This document shows, one piece after another, positions 8,647-16,578 of a DNA stretch of 64,000 nucleotides (position 1 is its first letter; each line of letters starts with the position of its first letter). Made by a program: the position numbers and the translations under genes. The stretch is taken from contig NZ_FZQR01000021.1 of the NCBI RefSeq assembly GCF_900199455.1, positions 24,935 through 88,934 of the forward strand. Reading direction: 5' to 3'. The notes beneath the pieces were generated by a model. That model did not search any database. It had not been told where the DNA came from and was given only the letters and a program-made list of their open reading frames with translations. The stretch comes from Mesorhizobium carmichaelinearum (GTDB taxonomy: Bacteria > Pseudomonadota > Alphaproteobacteria > Rhizobiales > Rhizobiaceae).

Positions 8647-9840
8647 TCAGCCCTGCCCGAACCAGTCTTCGATGAAGCGTTGATAGATCCGCGTCAGCGT
8701 TTCGAGATCGGCAAGGGCGACGCGCTCGTCGACCATATGCATGGTCTTGCCGACCAGGCCGAACTCGACCACCGGGCAGTAATCCTTGATGAATCGTGCA
8801 TCCGAGGTGCCGCCGGAAGTAGACAGCGCCGGTTTCTTGCCGACCGTCGCCTTGATCGAGCCGGCAAGCGTGTCGACCAGTTTGTCGTCGCGGGTCAGGA
8901 AGACATGGCTTGGCCGGTCGCGCCAGACGAGGTCGTAGTCGACCGGCATCTTCTTGCCCGGCCGATACTTCTTGCGCTTCGCCGCCTGGTCGAGGCGGTT
9001 GTGGATTTCGGCCTGAACGGTCTCGGCCGTCCAGGTGTCGTTGAAGCGGATGTTGAAGGTCGCTGTGGCCTTGGCCGGAATCACATTTGTGGCCGGGTTG
9101 CCGACATCGATGGAGGTGACCTCCAGATTGGTCGGCTGGAAATCCTTGGTTCCCTTATCGAAGACGGGATGCAGTAAGGCGTCGACCAGGCTGATCAGCC
9201 CGCGCACCGGATTGTCGGCAAGCTGCGGATAGGCGGCATGGCCCTGGCGGCCATTGACGGTGATTGAACCGGAGAGCGAGCCGCGACGGCCGATCTTGAT
9301 CATGTCGCCGAGCGCATCAGGATTGGTCGGCTCGCCGACGATCGAGGCATCCCATTTCTCGCCCCTGGAAGCGGCCCATTCGAGCAGCTTGACAGTGCCG
9401 TTGATTGCCGGACCTTCCTCGTCGCCGGTGATCAGCAGCGAGACCGAGCCCTTGGGGCCGCCATTGCTCTCGACATGGCGCGCTATCGCCGCGATGAAAC
9501 AGGCAATGCCGCCCTTCATGTCGACGGCGCCGCGGCCATACATCTCGCCCTTGGCGATCTCGGCGGCGAAAGGCGGATGCGTCCAGGCGGCCTCGTCGCC
9601 GACCGGCACGACATCGGTGTGGCCGGCGAACATCAGATGCGGGCCATTGCCGGACCGCCTTGCATAGAGGTTCTCGATGTCGGGCGTGCCGGCTTCCGAA
9701 AAGACCGGCCGGTCGACCAGGAAGCCGAGCGGTTTCAGCATCGTTTCCAGCGCGCTCAGCGCGCCGCCTTCGGCTGGTGTCACCGAGGGGCAACGGATAA
9801 GGGCGGCGAGGTTAGCGGCGGGATCGGTCGGCAGCGTCAT
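8647..9840 (-). CDS. dapE: Succinyl-diaminopimelate desuccinylase
   Basis: A 397-residue M20-family zinc amidase of the lysine/diaminopimelate pathway; it releases succinate from N-succinyl-LL-diaminopimelate. Metal-site blocks are visible: MFAGHTDVVPVGD, YGRGAVDMKGG, the catalytic Glu pair in TGDEEGPA and STSGGTSDARF near the C-terminus. MTLPTDPAAN is taken as the start; the 20 in-frame codons upstream are not typical. dapD lies 2.7 kb away, so the succinylase branch of the pathway is grouped loosely here. Confidence 0.96.
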   Translation of the reverse strand: MTLPTDPAANLAALIRCPSVTPAEGGALSALETMLKPLGFLVDRPVFSEAGTPDIENLYARRSGNGPHLMFAGHTDVVPVGDEAAWTHPPFAAEIAKGEMYGRGAVDMKGGIACFIAAIARHVESNGGPKGSVSLLITGDEEGPAINGTVKLLEWAASRGEKWDASIVGEPTNPDALGDMIKIGRRGSLSGSITVNGRQGHAAYPQLADNPVRGLISLVDALLHPVFDKGTKDFQPTNLEVTSIDVGNPATNVIPAKATATFNIRFNDTWTAETVQAEIHNRLDQAAKRKKYRPGKKMPVDYDLVWRDRPSHVFLTRDDKLVDTLAGSIKATVGKKPALSTSGGTSDARFIKDYCPVVEFGLVGKTMHMVDERVALADLETLTRIYQRFIEDWFGQG

Positions 9841-9966
9841 GGCAAAAGCGATAGTCGAAAGCGGAAGGCCTGTCACGGCCAGACATAGGGGCCAGCCCAA
9901 TGGCAGGCGATGGCGCCAACATTATGGTTTTCATGTCGTATAGTCCGGCCGGTGCGGAGTTAAGAG

Positions 9967-11019
9967 ATGACAGACGGGGAAAAAAGGATCGTCATCGCCG
10001 GCGCCGGCAGCATTGGCTGTTATGTCGGCGGCTGCCTGGCGCTTGCCGGGCGGCAGCCTGTCCTGCTGGCCCGACCGCGCATCGAGGCAGCGCTGCGGCA
10101 GGGGGGATTGCGCGTCAGCGACCTCGAGGGCCGCGATCGCCTGGTCAGGCCGGGCGGGCTCGGGATCACCACGGATCCAGCCACCGCCTTGCCCGACGCG
10201 GATGTGATCCTGGTCACCGTCAAGAGCGGCGCGACACAGGAGATGGCTGCGCTGATCAACGCCCATGCCCGCCCCGATGCGGTGGTGGTCAGCCTGCAGA
10301 ACGGCGTCGACAATGCCGACAGGCTGCGCGCCGCGCTTGGCCCGCGACCCGTGCTGGCCGGGATGGTGCCGTTCAATGTGGTGCAATCGCCGGACGGTGA
10401 GCTGCCGCTGCGCGTCCACCGTGCCAGCGACGGCAAGGTGATGATCGAGGCCGGCGGCCTTGCCGGCCTTCTCGATGTCGCCTGTCTTCTCGATGTCGTA
10501 GGGCTGGCGGTCGAAACGCATGGCGACATGAAGGCCGTGCTGTGGGGCAAGCTTCTGATGAATCTCAACAACGCGCTGGTGGCGTTGTCGGGCCTGCCGC
10601 TGGCGAGCGAACTCGCCGACCGCCGCTGGCGGCTGATCCTGGCCGGCCAGATCGACGAGGCCTTGCTGGCGATGAAGGCCTCCGACATCGAGCCGGCGCG
10701 GATCGCCGGGCTGCGGCCGGCGCTGCTGCCGAAAATTCTCCGGCTGCCTGACTGGCTGTTCAAATTGCTGGCGCGGCGCATGCTGGCGATCGACCCTCAG
10801 GCACGCTCGTCGATGTGGGACGATTTGCAACGCGGCCGGCCGACGGAAATCGGCGAGCTGCAAGGCGCAGTGATCGGCCTCGCCGAAAGGACGGGGACGC
10901 CGGCGCCGCTCCTGAAAAGCGTTACCGCTTTGGTCCGCGCCGCGGAAGCGGCGCGGCTTGGCTCGCCGGGCCTGGCGCCGGAACAGGTTGTGCCGCCGGG
11001 TGCCTCTCGATCAGCGTGA
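9967..11019 (+). CDS. panE: 2-dehydropantoate 2-reductase (ketopantoate reductase) family
   Basis: A 350-residue NADPH-dependent reductase of the PanE/ApbA family, which makes pantoate for coenzyme A. The nucleotide fold begins IVIAGAGSIGCYVGG, followed by VILVTVKSG and VVSLQNGVDN; the C-terminal helical domain contains KLLMNLNNALVALSG and SSMWDDLQRGRPTEIGEL, with the conserved Lys/Asn/Ser/Asp positions of the active site. It is somewhat longer than E. coli PanE, and paralogues exist in rhizobia, so the in vivo substrate is probable, not certain. Its last 98 bases overlap the convergent membrane gene. Confidence 0.88.
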   Translation: MTDGEKRIVIAGAGSIGCYVGGCLALAGRQPVLLARPRIEAALRQGGLRVSDLEGRDRLVRPGGLGITTDPATALPDADVILVTVKSGATQEMAALINAHARPDAVVVSLQNGVDNADRLRAALGPRPVLAGMVPFNVVQSPDGELPLRVHRASDGKVMIEAGGLAGLLDVACLLDVVGLAVETHGDMKAVLWGKLLMNLNNALVALSGLPLASELADRRWRLILAGQIDEALLAMKASDIEPARIAGLRPALLPKILRLPDWLFKLLARRMLAIDPQARSSMWDDLQRGRPTEIGELQGAVIGLAERTGTPAPLLKSVTALVRAAEAARLGSPGLAPEQVVPPGASRSA

Positions 11020-11695
11020 TCTTCTGCCAGATCTTGCGCGACAGGTTTGAGCTCAAATTCTCGATGTCGTTGACGCCATCGATGACCACGTCGTCATTGA
11101 CCGACTGCGCGAACAGAGCGGCAATCTTGCCGGTGATCGACAGCATTTCGGAGCAATAGTCGAGATAGCGCGCCAGATCGGCGGCATTGGTGATGCGGGC
11201 CGGGGAATGCGCCGTCGGCCTGAAATTGGCCGAAAGTGCTGCCGGATCCTTGGTCAGCTGGTGCATGTCGATGACATGGATCAGCGAGCGCAGGCCGTGC
11301 AATTGGCGAAACACCCGCTTGCGCTTGATGCGCTCCTCGGTGCGGATCAGCGCCAGCAGGCCGAGCACGGCGAGGATGATCATGTTGATCGTGGCCTCGA
11401 TGCCTTGCACCGACTGCACCGCATCGTCGGCCTGGGAGATGTGAATGAGCGGCAGGATGGTGCCGACGAACAGGAAGATCAACGCACCGGCGAGGACGGC
11501 GGCGATGATGAGCCCGCGCAGCCACCAGATCGGTTCCTCGAGCCCTTTCGCCGCCTTGGCCAGATCGCGCGACAGCGACACCAGTTCGGCGGCGACGCCG
11601 CGCAGCCCGGCCTGGGGAAACCGTTCCGCAACGCGCTCTTCAAGCCGTTCGGCGGTGTCGATGATCAGTTTCGGATCAAGCGTGCGGTAGCGCAT
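10922..11695 (-). CDS. Two-helix membrane protein of unknown function
   Basis: A 257-residue protein. A hydrophilic N-terminal helix-rich part with two Ser/Lys-rich segments is followed by WWLRGLIIAAVLAGALIFLF and INMIILAVLGLLALI, two membrane helices, and a conserved-looking KRKRVFRQLHGLRSLIHVIDMHQLTKDP block. I recognise no named family. The last ~30 residues (Pro/Ala/Arg-rich) overlap the 3' end of panE on the other strand. It sits six bases below a DUF805 gene, so the three minus-strand genes likely form an operon. Confidence 0.75.
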   Translation of the reverse strand: MRYRTLDPKLIIDTAERLEERVAERFPQAGLRGVAAELVSLSRDLAKAAKGLEEPIWWLRGLIIAAVLAGALIFLFVGTILPLIHISQADDAVQSVQGIEATINMIILAVLGLLALIRTEERIKRKRVFRQLHGLRSLIHVIDMHQLTKDPAALSANFRPTAHSPARITNAADLARYLDYCSEMLSITGKIAALFAQSVNDDVVIDGVNDIENLSSNLSRKIWQKITLIERHPAAQPVPAPGPASQAAPLPRRGPKR

Positions 11696-11701
11696 GTCCG
11701 A

Positions 11702-12085
11702 TCAGTCCTCAGGTTGCGCCGGCTCGTTGGTGCGTCGGCCATAACGGTTGGGTCCAGGCTGCCCTGGAAACAGGCACAACACAAGAAAGGCGACGATCGA
11801 GACGACCGGTACGAACAGGATCAGCGCGGCAATGCCCGGCTTGTCGAGGTCGTGCAGGCGTTTCACCGCCAGCGCGATGTTCGACCACAGCGAGGCAATG
11901 AAGGCGATGAAGAAGATGAACGACCACATATTGCTCTCGGCCGAGCCTTCCGGCACCAGCGTGAAGCGGTAGAGCGGGAACGCCTGGATGATGGCGACCA
12001 GCAAGCCACCAAGAAAATAGGCCGCGCGGCTGACGCGGCCCGATGTCTTGAAGAAAAGCCAGGTGAGATTTGAACTGTCAGGCAA
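11702..12085 (-). CDS. DUF805 family membrane protein
   Basis: A small membrane protein with the DUF805 pattern: an N-terminal WLFFKTSGRVSRAAYF, three or four hydrophobic helices and NIALAVKRLHDLDKPG before the last helices. A TTG at 12085 is proposed as start, overlapping the upstream DUF805 stop by eight bases; an ATG at 12136 exists but would add 17 unusual residues and overlap the neighbour deeply. Function is unknown; DUF805 proteins are inner-membrane proteins of about 110–140 residues. Confidence 0.78.
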   Translation of the reverse strand: MPDSSNLTWLFFKTSGRVSRAAYFLGGLLVAIIQAFPLYRFTLVPEGSAESNMWSFIFFIAFIASLWSNIALAVKRLHDLDKPGIAALILFVPVVSIVAFLVLCLFPGQPGPNRYGRRTNEPAQPED

Positions 12086-12440
12086 GCGGGTCCGGTCCGT
12101 ATTGATTGGCACCGCTCGTGCCTTGCAGGATGCCAAGTTCGACCAGCAGCCAGATGCCGCCGATGACAGGTACCAGGCCGATCAGCGTCCACCAGCCCGA
12201 TTTGTTGCGGTCGTGCCAGCGTTTGGCATAGAGGGCAATAGCGAAATAGATCGATGCCAGCGCGAAGAGGATGCCGATGATGCCGATCTGGGCGCCGCTG
12301 CCTGTGGTGAAACGCGTGCCAAGGATCGAGTCGAGAATGAAGGCGACGATACCGATAACGATGAACACGCCAATGCCAGCCCAGAATTTGGCGCGGTTGA
12401 TGCGACCGTCGAAACTCGTCAGCAGATACTTCCAGTCCAT
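12078..12440 (-). CDS. DUF805 family membrane protein
   Basis: A 120-residue DUF805 protein starting MDWKYLLTSFDGRINRAKFW, the standard opening of the family, with three to four membrane helices and the signature AIALYAKRWHDRNKSGWW. It is a tandem paralogue of the next gene downstream, with overlapping ends, and lies 72 bases below dapD on the same strand. The two DUF805 proteins may pair in the membrane, but this is inferred only from adjacency. Confidence 0.85.
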   Translation of the reverse strand: MDWKYLLTSFDGRINRAKFWAGIGVFIVIGIVAFILDSILGTRFTTGSGAQIGIIGILFALASIYFAIALYAKRWHDRNKSGWWTLIGLVPVIGGIWLLVELGILQGTSGANQYGPDPLA

Positions 12441-12512
12441 GTCACCCCTCCATGTTGAACCAGCGCGACCGATTGTCGCGCCGGCGGAAGGTGCGCCCGC
12501 TTTGCGGAAAGA

Positions 12513-13367
12513 TCAATCGCGCAGCAATTCGTTGATCGAAGTCTTGGAGCGGGTCTTGGCATCGACCCGCTTGACGATGACGGCGCAGTAGAGGCTGGGG
12601 CCGGGCTCGTTGTTTGGAAACAGCTTGCCGGGCATCGAGCCGGCGACGACGACGGAATTTGGCGGCACTTCGCCGTAGAAGACCTCACCGGTGGCGCGGT
12701 CGACGATCTTGGTCGACTGGCCGATGAAGACGCCCATGCCGAGCACCGAGCCTTCGCGCACGATGCAGCCCTCGACGACTTCCGAACGCGCGCCAATGAA
12801 GCAATTGTCCTCGATGATGGTCGGGCCGGCCTGCATCGGCTCCAGCACGCCGCCGATGCCGACGCCGCCCGACAGATGCACGTTCTTGCCGATCTGGGCG
12901 CAGGAGCCGACCCCGACCCATGTGTCGATCATGGTGCCGGTATCGACATAGGCGCCGACATTGACGAAGGACGGCATCAGCACGGCGCCCGGCGCAACAT
13001 AGGCCGAGCGACGCACGATCGATCCCGGCACGGCGCGGAAGCCCGCATTCTCGAAATCGACGGCGCCCCAGCCATCGAACTTGGACGGCACCTTGTCCCA
13101 CCACACGGCCTCGCCCGGGCCGCCCTTGATGATCTCCATCGGGTTGAGCCGAAAGGACAGCAGCACCGCCTTTTTCAGCCACTGGTTGACGTGCCACTTG
13201 CCGTCCGGCTGGCGCTCGGCGACGCGGGCGGCGCCGCGGTCGAGCAGGTCGAGCGCCGACTGGATGGCGTCACGCGTTTCGCCGCGGGTCGCGGTCGAAA
13301 TCGTGTCGCGCTCCTCGAAGGCCTTCTCGATGGTCTTTTCGAGGCTCGCCAGATCAGGCTTCGACAT
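12513..13367 (-). CDS. dapD: 2,3,4,5-tetrahydropyridine-2,6-dicarboxylate N-succinyltransferase
   Basis: A 284-residue enzyme of the succinylase branch of lysine/diaminopimelate synthesis, using succinyl-CoA. The central part is a left-handed beta helix built from hexapeptide repeats (PGAVLMPSFVNVGAYVDTGT, IGKNVHLSGGVGIGGVLEP, IIEDNCFIGARSEVVEGC). The N-terminus MSKPDLASLEKTIEKAFEER and the KSSINELLRD-like end are full length. It works one step before the aminotransferase whose product DapE cleaves. Confidence 0.97.
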   Translation of the reverse strand: MSKPDLASLEKTIEKAFEERDTISTATRGETRDAIQSALDLLDRGAARVAERQPDGKWHVNQWLKKAVLLSFRLNPMEIIKGGPGEAVWWDKVPSKFDGWGAVDFENAGFRAVPGSIVRRSAYVAPGAVLMPSFVNVGAYVDTGTMIDTWVGVGSCAQIGKNVHLSGGVGIGGVLEPMQAGPTIIEDNCFIGARSEVVEGCIVREGSVLGMGVFIGQSTKIVDRATGEVFYGEVPPNSVVVAGSMPGKLFPNNEPGPSLYCAVIVKRVDAKTRSKTSINELLRD

Positions 13368-13462
13368 GAATTCGCTCCATTACCAAGCTGTTAAGGGGCT
13401 GCGCCTTAACCTGTTTCGAAAGTCGCGCGACCCCGGGCATGCTTCGCCTGCTTGGGTCTTTG

Positions 13463-13518
13463 CATGTAGCAGGTTCTTGTCGCAAAACCGCCGGACACGT
13501 TTGCGGAACCTGCTTATG
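13463..13518. repeat. Rhizobial-type intergenic palindromic element
   Basis: An imperfect palindrome with outer arms AGCAGGTT/AACCTGCT and an inner GCAAAACCGCCGGACACGTTTGC block. The inner wording resembles the abundant palindromic elements found between genes in Rhizobiales, as I recall them. It lies in the divergent region between dapD and the LOG-family gene. No coding content is visible here. Confidence 0.5.
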
Positions 13519-13592
13519 TTAAGGCTCAATGGGGGTCAATCGCACCTGCGTCACGGGACGGCGCAGTCAAGGGAATTTGGACGGGTAATTTG

Positions 13593-14438
13593 ATGACACC
13601 TATGGAAAAGGCGGGGTGGACGCCGCTGCCGCATTCGGACGAGGATCTGGAGCGGTCGAAAAGCGTGCCGGACACGCCGCAGACGCGGGCCGAGACCTAC
13701 CGGCTTGCCTGGAACGACCCCGATTTCATGACGCGGCGCGAATTGCGCGCAGTGCGCCTGCAGCTCGAACTCTTGAAGCCGGAGATGATCCTGGCCGAGC
13801 GCGGCATCCGTTCGACGGTGATCCTGTTTGGCGGCGCGCGCCTGCCGGAACCCGGCGGCGAAGCCTGGGCCGCCAAGAACGAGACGCAGAAGAAGAACCT
13901 CGAGGAAAACAGCAAATATTACGAGGAGGCGCGCAAATTCGCCCGCCTGTGCTCGCGGCAGTCGGCCGCCTCATACTATCGCGAATATGTCGTGGTGACC
14001 GGCGGCGGCCCCGGCGTGATGGAAGCGGGAAACCGCGGCGCCGACGATGTCGGCGCGCCGTCGATCGGGCTCAACATCGTGCTGCCGCACGAGCAGGCGC
14101 CGAACGCCTATGTGACGCCGGAGCTGTGTTTCAACTTCCACTATTTCGCCATCCGCAAGATGCACTTCGTCATGCGCGCCAAGGCGGTGGCGGTGTTTCC
14201 CGGCGGCTTCGGCACGATGGACGAGTTCTTCGAGACGCTGACCCTGATCCAGACCGGGCGCATGGAGCGCGTGCCGGTGATCCTGTTCGGCAAGTCGTTC
14301 TGGAAGCGCGCGATCAACCTCGACTTCCTCGCAGAGCAAGGCACGATCAGCCCTGGCGACCAGGACATCATCGATTTCGTCGACACCGCCGACGAGGCCT
14401 GGGGGATTATCAGCCGGTTCTACAAATTAGGGGAGTAG
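13593..14438 (+). CDS. LOG family (TIGR00730-type) Rossmann-fold protein
   Basis: A 281-residue protein with the two LOG-family signatures, VTGGGPGVMEAGNRGADD near residue 135 and PGGFGTMDEFFETLTL near residue 203. Family members cleave nucleoside monophosphates; some act as cytokinin riboside 5'-monophosphate phosphoribohydrolases. This one belongs to the longer form with about 70 extra N-terminal residues, for which cytokinin activity is less certain. The ATG at 13593 is preferred to the adjacent TTG. It converges on a HAD hydrolase across an unusual repeat. Confidence 0.88.
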   Translation: MTPMEKAGWTPLPHSDEDLERSKSVPDTPQTRAETYRLAWNDPDFMTRRELRAVRLQLELLKPEMILAERGIRSTVILFGGARLPEPGGEAWAAKNETQKKNLEENSKYYEEARKFARLCSRQSAASYYREYVVVTGGGPGVMEAGNRGADDVGAPSIGLNIVLPHEQAPNAYVTPELCFNFHYFAIRKMHFVMRAKAVAVFPGGFGTMDEFFETLTLIQTGRMERVPVILFGKSFWKRAINLDFLAEQGTISPGDQDIIDFVDTADEAWGIISRFYKLGE

Positions 14439-14445
14439 GGCGGGG

Positions 14446-14582
14446 AACTGAGGAACTGGGGAATTGAGGAATTGAGGAATTGAGGAATTGAGGAATTGAG
14501 GAATTGAGGAATTGAGGGGATCGCGGTCTCTGCGTTTCGGATCAATTCCCCAATTCGTCAGTTCTTCAATTCGTCAATTCCC
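14446..14582. repeat. 8-bp tandem repeat array with inverted counterpart
   Basis: From 14446 there are two variant units (AACTGAGG, AACTGGGG) followed by seven perfect copies of AATTGAGG ending at 14517. After a 25-base centre, five complementary 8-base units (CAATTCCC, CAATTCGT, CAGTTCTT, CAATTCGT, CAATTCCC) run from 14543 to 14582. The two flanking convergent genes also end in the same GGGGAGTAG on opposite strands, extending the symmetry. The whole could fold as one large hairpin and act as a two-way terminator; the copy number is likely to vary. Confidence 0.85.
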
Positions 14583-15286
14583 TACTCCCCGGCAACTATC
14601 CCCGTCAGAAACCCCGCCAGATCGTCGGTGACGAAGTCGACGTCGTCTTCCTGCGCGGGGTCGCGCTCCCAGATCTCGGCAAAGGTCGGCTCGAAGTTGC
14701 GCGGCACTACCAGAACGGTGGTCATGCCCAGCGCCTTCGGCACCTCCAGGTTGCGGGCGAGATCCTCGAACATCACCGCATTGTGGCCGGTGACGGCGTG
14801 CAACTCGGCGAACTTCTCGTAGGTCTGGCGCGCGGGCTTGGGATTGAGGCCAGCGGCGACGATATCGAAGATGTCGTCGAAATGATCGAGGATGCCGAGC
14901 TGGCGCGCGGTGCGCTCGGCGTGCCGGCGGTCGCCATTGGTGAAGATGAATTTGCGGCCGGGAAGCTGGCGGATGGCGGTGCCGAGGACAGGGTCGGGCA
15001 CCAGCCAGGAATAGTCGATGTCATGCACCTTCTCGAGGAAATCGTCGGGATCGATGCCGTGGCGCGTCATCAGCCCGTTCAGCGTCGTGCCATATTCGAG
15101 ATAAAGCTCCTTCTGCAGCTTGCGCGCCTCCTCGCGCGGCAGCGCCAGCAGTTCCCCGACATAGGCGGTCATCTTGACGTCGATCTGCGAGAACAGATTT
15201 GAATGATGCGGATAGAGCGTGTTGTCGAGGTCGAACACCCAGTCGGTGACATGGGCGAAGCGGGCGGGATCAGGCAGCGTGGTCAT
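14582..15286 (-). CDS. HAD-family hydrolase, pyrimidine 5'-nucleotidase type
   Basis: A 234-residue haloacid-dehalogenase-fold phosphatase. Motif I is VFDLDNTLYP, motif II FIFTNGD, the Lys of motif III is in LNPKPARQTYEKF and motif IV is VMFEDLARN. The DLDNTLYP form is typical of the pyrimidine 5'-nucleotidase/SDT1-like group, which dephosphorylates UMP/CMP-type nucleotides. MTTLPDPARF is used as start; the 19 codons before it are unlike the family. The gene ends in the shared GGGGAGTAG at the edge of the 8-bp repeat. Confidence 0.88.
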   Translation of the reverse strand: MTTLPDPARFAHVTDWVFDLDNTLYPHHSNLFSQIDVKMTAYVGELLALPREEARKLQKELYLEYGTTLNGLMTRHGIDPDDFLEKVHDIDYSWLVPDPVLGTAIRQLPGRKFIFTNGDRRHAERTARQLGILDHFDDIFDIVAAGLNPKPARQTYEKFAELHAVTGHNAVMFEDLARNLEVPKALGMTTVLVVPRNFEPTFAEIWERDPAQEDDVDFVTDDLAGFLTGIVAGE

Positions 15287-15448
15287 GCGCTCCTTATGGC
15301 ATGAAACGGGGATTCTGAAAGAGACTTTATCCACAACTTTCACGCGCTTTTAGTGGCAGAAATGGCCGCACGATTCAAATTTTATGCAACCGGGAAAGGT
15401 GGCCTTCAGGGCTTGCTGGCACACAGACAGTCCTGTGGGGAGCCTGCG

Positions 15449-16210
15449 ATGAACAGCATTATTCTGAAATCCGCCGCTATCGCTTTCGCCTCCGTCGCCG
15501 CCTCTCTTCTCCTGACGTTGATCATCGTTCCGGCTCTGGGATTCCCGATCAACCGAACGATCTGGCTGACCTCCACCCTTTGTCCGCTGGTGCTCGCATG
15601 GGTGGCATGCGCCAGCACCTTCTGGCAGAGCGACAGGCTGAAAAACGCGCACCGCGAACTGGCCAGGGCGCACGCCCAGCTTGCCGCGGCGCATCGCCGC
15701 CTGTCGGAGAAGGCGAGCCGCGATGACATGACCGGCATGCTCAACCGGGAAAGTTTCTTTGCCGCGCTGGACGGCTCGCGGCGTAAGTCCGACCGCGGCG
15801 CTCTGCTGATCATCGACGCCGATCATTTCAAGAAGATCAATGACAGTTTCGGCCACCTGACCGGCGACGATGCGCTGCTGCTGATCGCCAGCGCCATCGA
15901 GCGCGGCGTGCGCAGCGGCGACGTGCTTGGCCGCATCGGTGGCGAGGAGTTCGGCGCGTTCCTGGTCGGGGCCACTGAGCAGGAGGCCAAGCGTGTCGCC
16001 GAGCGCATTCGCCGCGAGGTTGAGCTGATCCGCTTCCGGCCGGTCGATGAACGGACCATTCCGCTGACCGTCAGCATCGGCGGCACCGTCTGCGGCGAGG
16101 ACGTCAACGTCTCGGAACTGATGCGCGCCGCGGACCGGCGCCTCTACCAGGCCAAGCATCGCGGCCGCAACCTGACGATCCTCGACACGGACATTTCCGC
16201 GGCAGCGTGA
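15449..16210 (+). CDS. Membrane-anchored GGDEF diguanylate cyclase
   Basis: A 253-residue protein with two N-terminal membrane helices (about residues 5–30 and 38–60), a short coiled coil rich in Ala/His/Arg, then a GGDEF domain from about residue 95. The active-site motif is GGEEF, and an RxxD inhibitory site (RSGD) lies five residues before it, so an active, product-inhibited cyclase making c-di-GMP is predicted. No sensory domain other than the membrane part is present. The ATG at 15449 follows GTGGGGAG; 32 upstream in-frame codons are rejected. Confidence 0.92.
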   Translation: MNSIILKSAAIAFASVAASLLLTLIIVPALGFPINRTIWLTSTLCPLVLAWVACASTFWQSDRLKNAHRELARAHAQLAAAHRRLSEKASRDDMTGMLNRESFFAALDGSRRKSDRGALLIIDADHFKKINDSFGHLTGDDALLLIASAIERGVRSGDVLGRIGGEEFGAFLVGATEQEAKRVAERIRREVELIRFRPVDERTIPLTVSIGGTVCGEDVNVSELMRAADRRLYQAKHRGRNLTILDTDISAAA

Positions 16211-16395
16211 GCTGCCAGTCCGGTACACCCGGCCTGTTAAGGAATTTCTAACCCTGTTTGCATTCGGTTGTGCCGCTTGCCCGCCTTTTCACTGCTTGGA
16301 GACCGCGCTTGGCACGATACTGGCCTCTGTGACGATGCGTGTGCCATTTGGGGAATGTCATGCGCGCATCGAAGCCCCTGCCCGAGAGACCTGTC

Positions 16396-16578
16396 ATGAG
16401 TTTCTTCAAGAAAATGTCGCGCCGCACGCTGGTGCGGGCAATGATCGCACTGCCTGCCCTGCCCGTGTTCCGCAAGCTGCCCGAGATCGACGCGGCCCAG
16501 GCCGGTCCATCACGGGCCGACCCGAATGAGATCGTCGAGGTTAATGGCTGGATCCTGAAGCGGAGCGATCTGGCATGA
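16396..16578 (+). CDS. Small Tat-signal protein, partner of GMC oxidoreductase
   Basis: A 60-residue protein opening with MSRRTLVRAMIALPALPVF after a short leader: a twin-arginine (SRRTLVR) followed by a short hydrophobic stretch, then about 30 residues ending in NEIVEVNGWILKRSDLA. It overlaps the GMC oxidoreductase start by four bases (ATGA). GMC enzymes that lack their own signal are known to ride out of the cell with a Tat-tagged small subunit, and that role is inferred here. The start at 16396 has GAGAG upstream; an in-frame ATG at 16360 is an alternative. Confidence 0.78.
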   Translation: MSFFKKMSRRTLVRAMIALPALPVFRKLPEIDAAQAGPSRADPNEIVEVNGWILKRSDLA

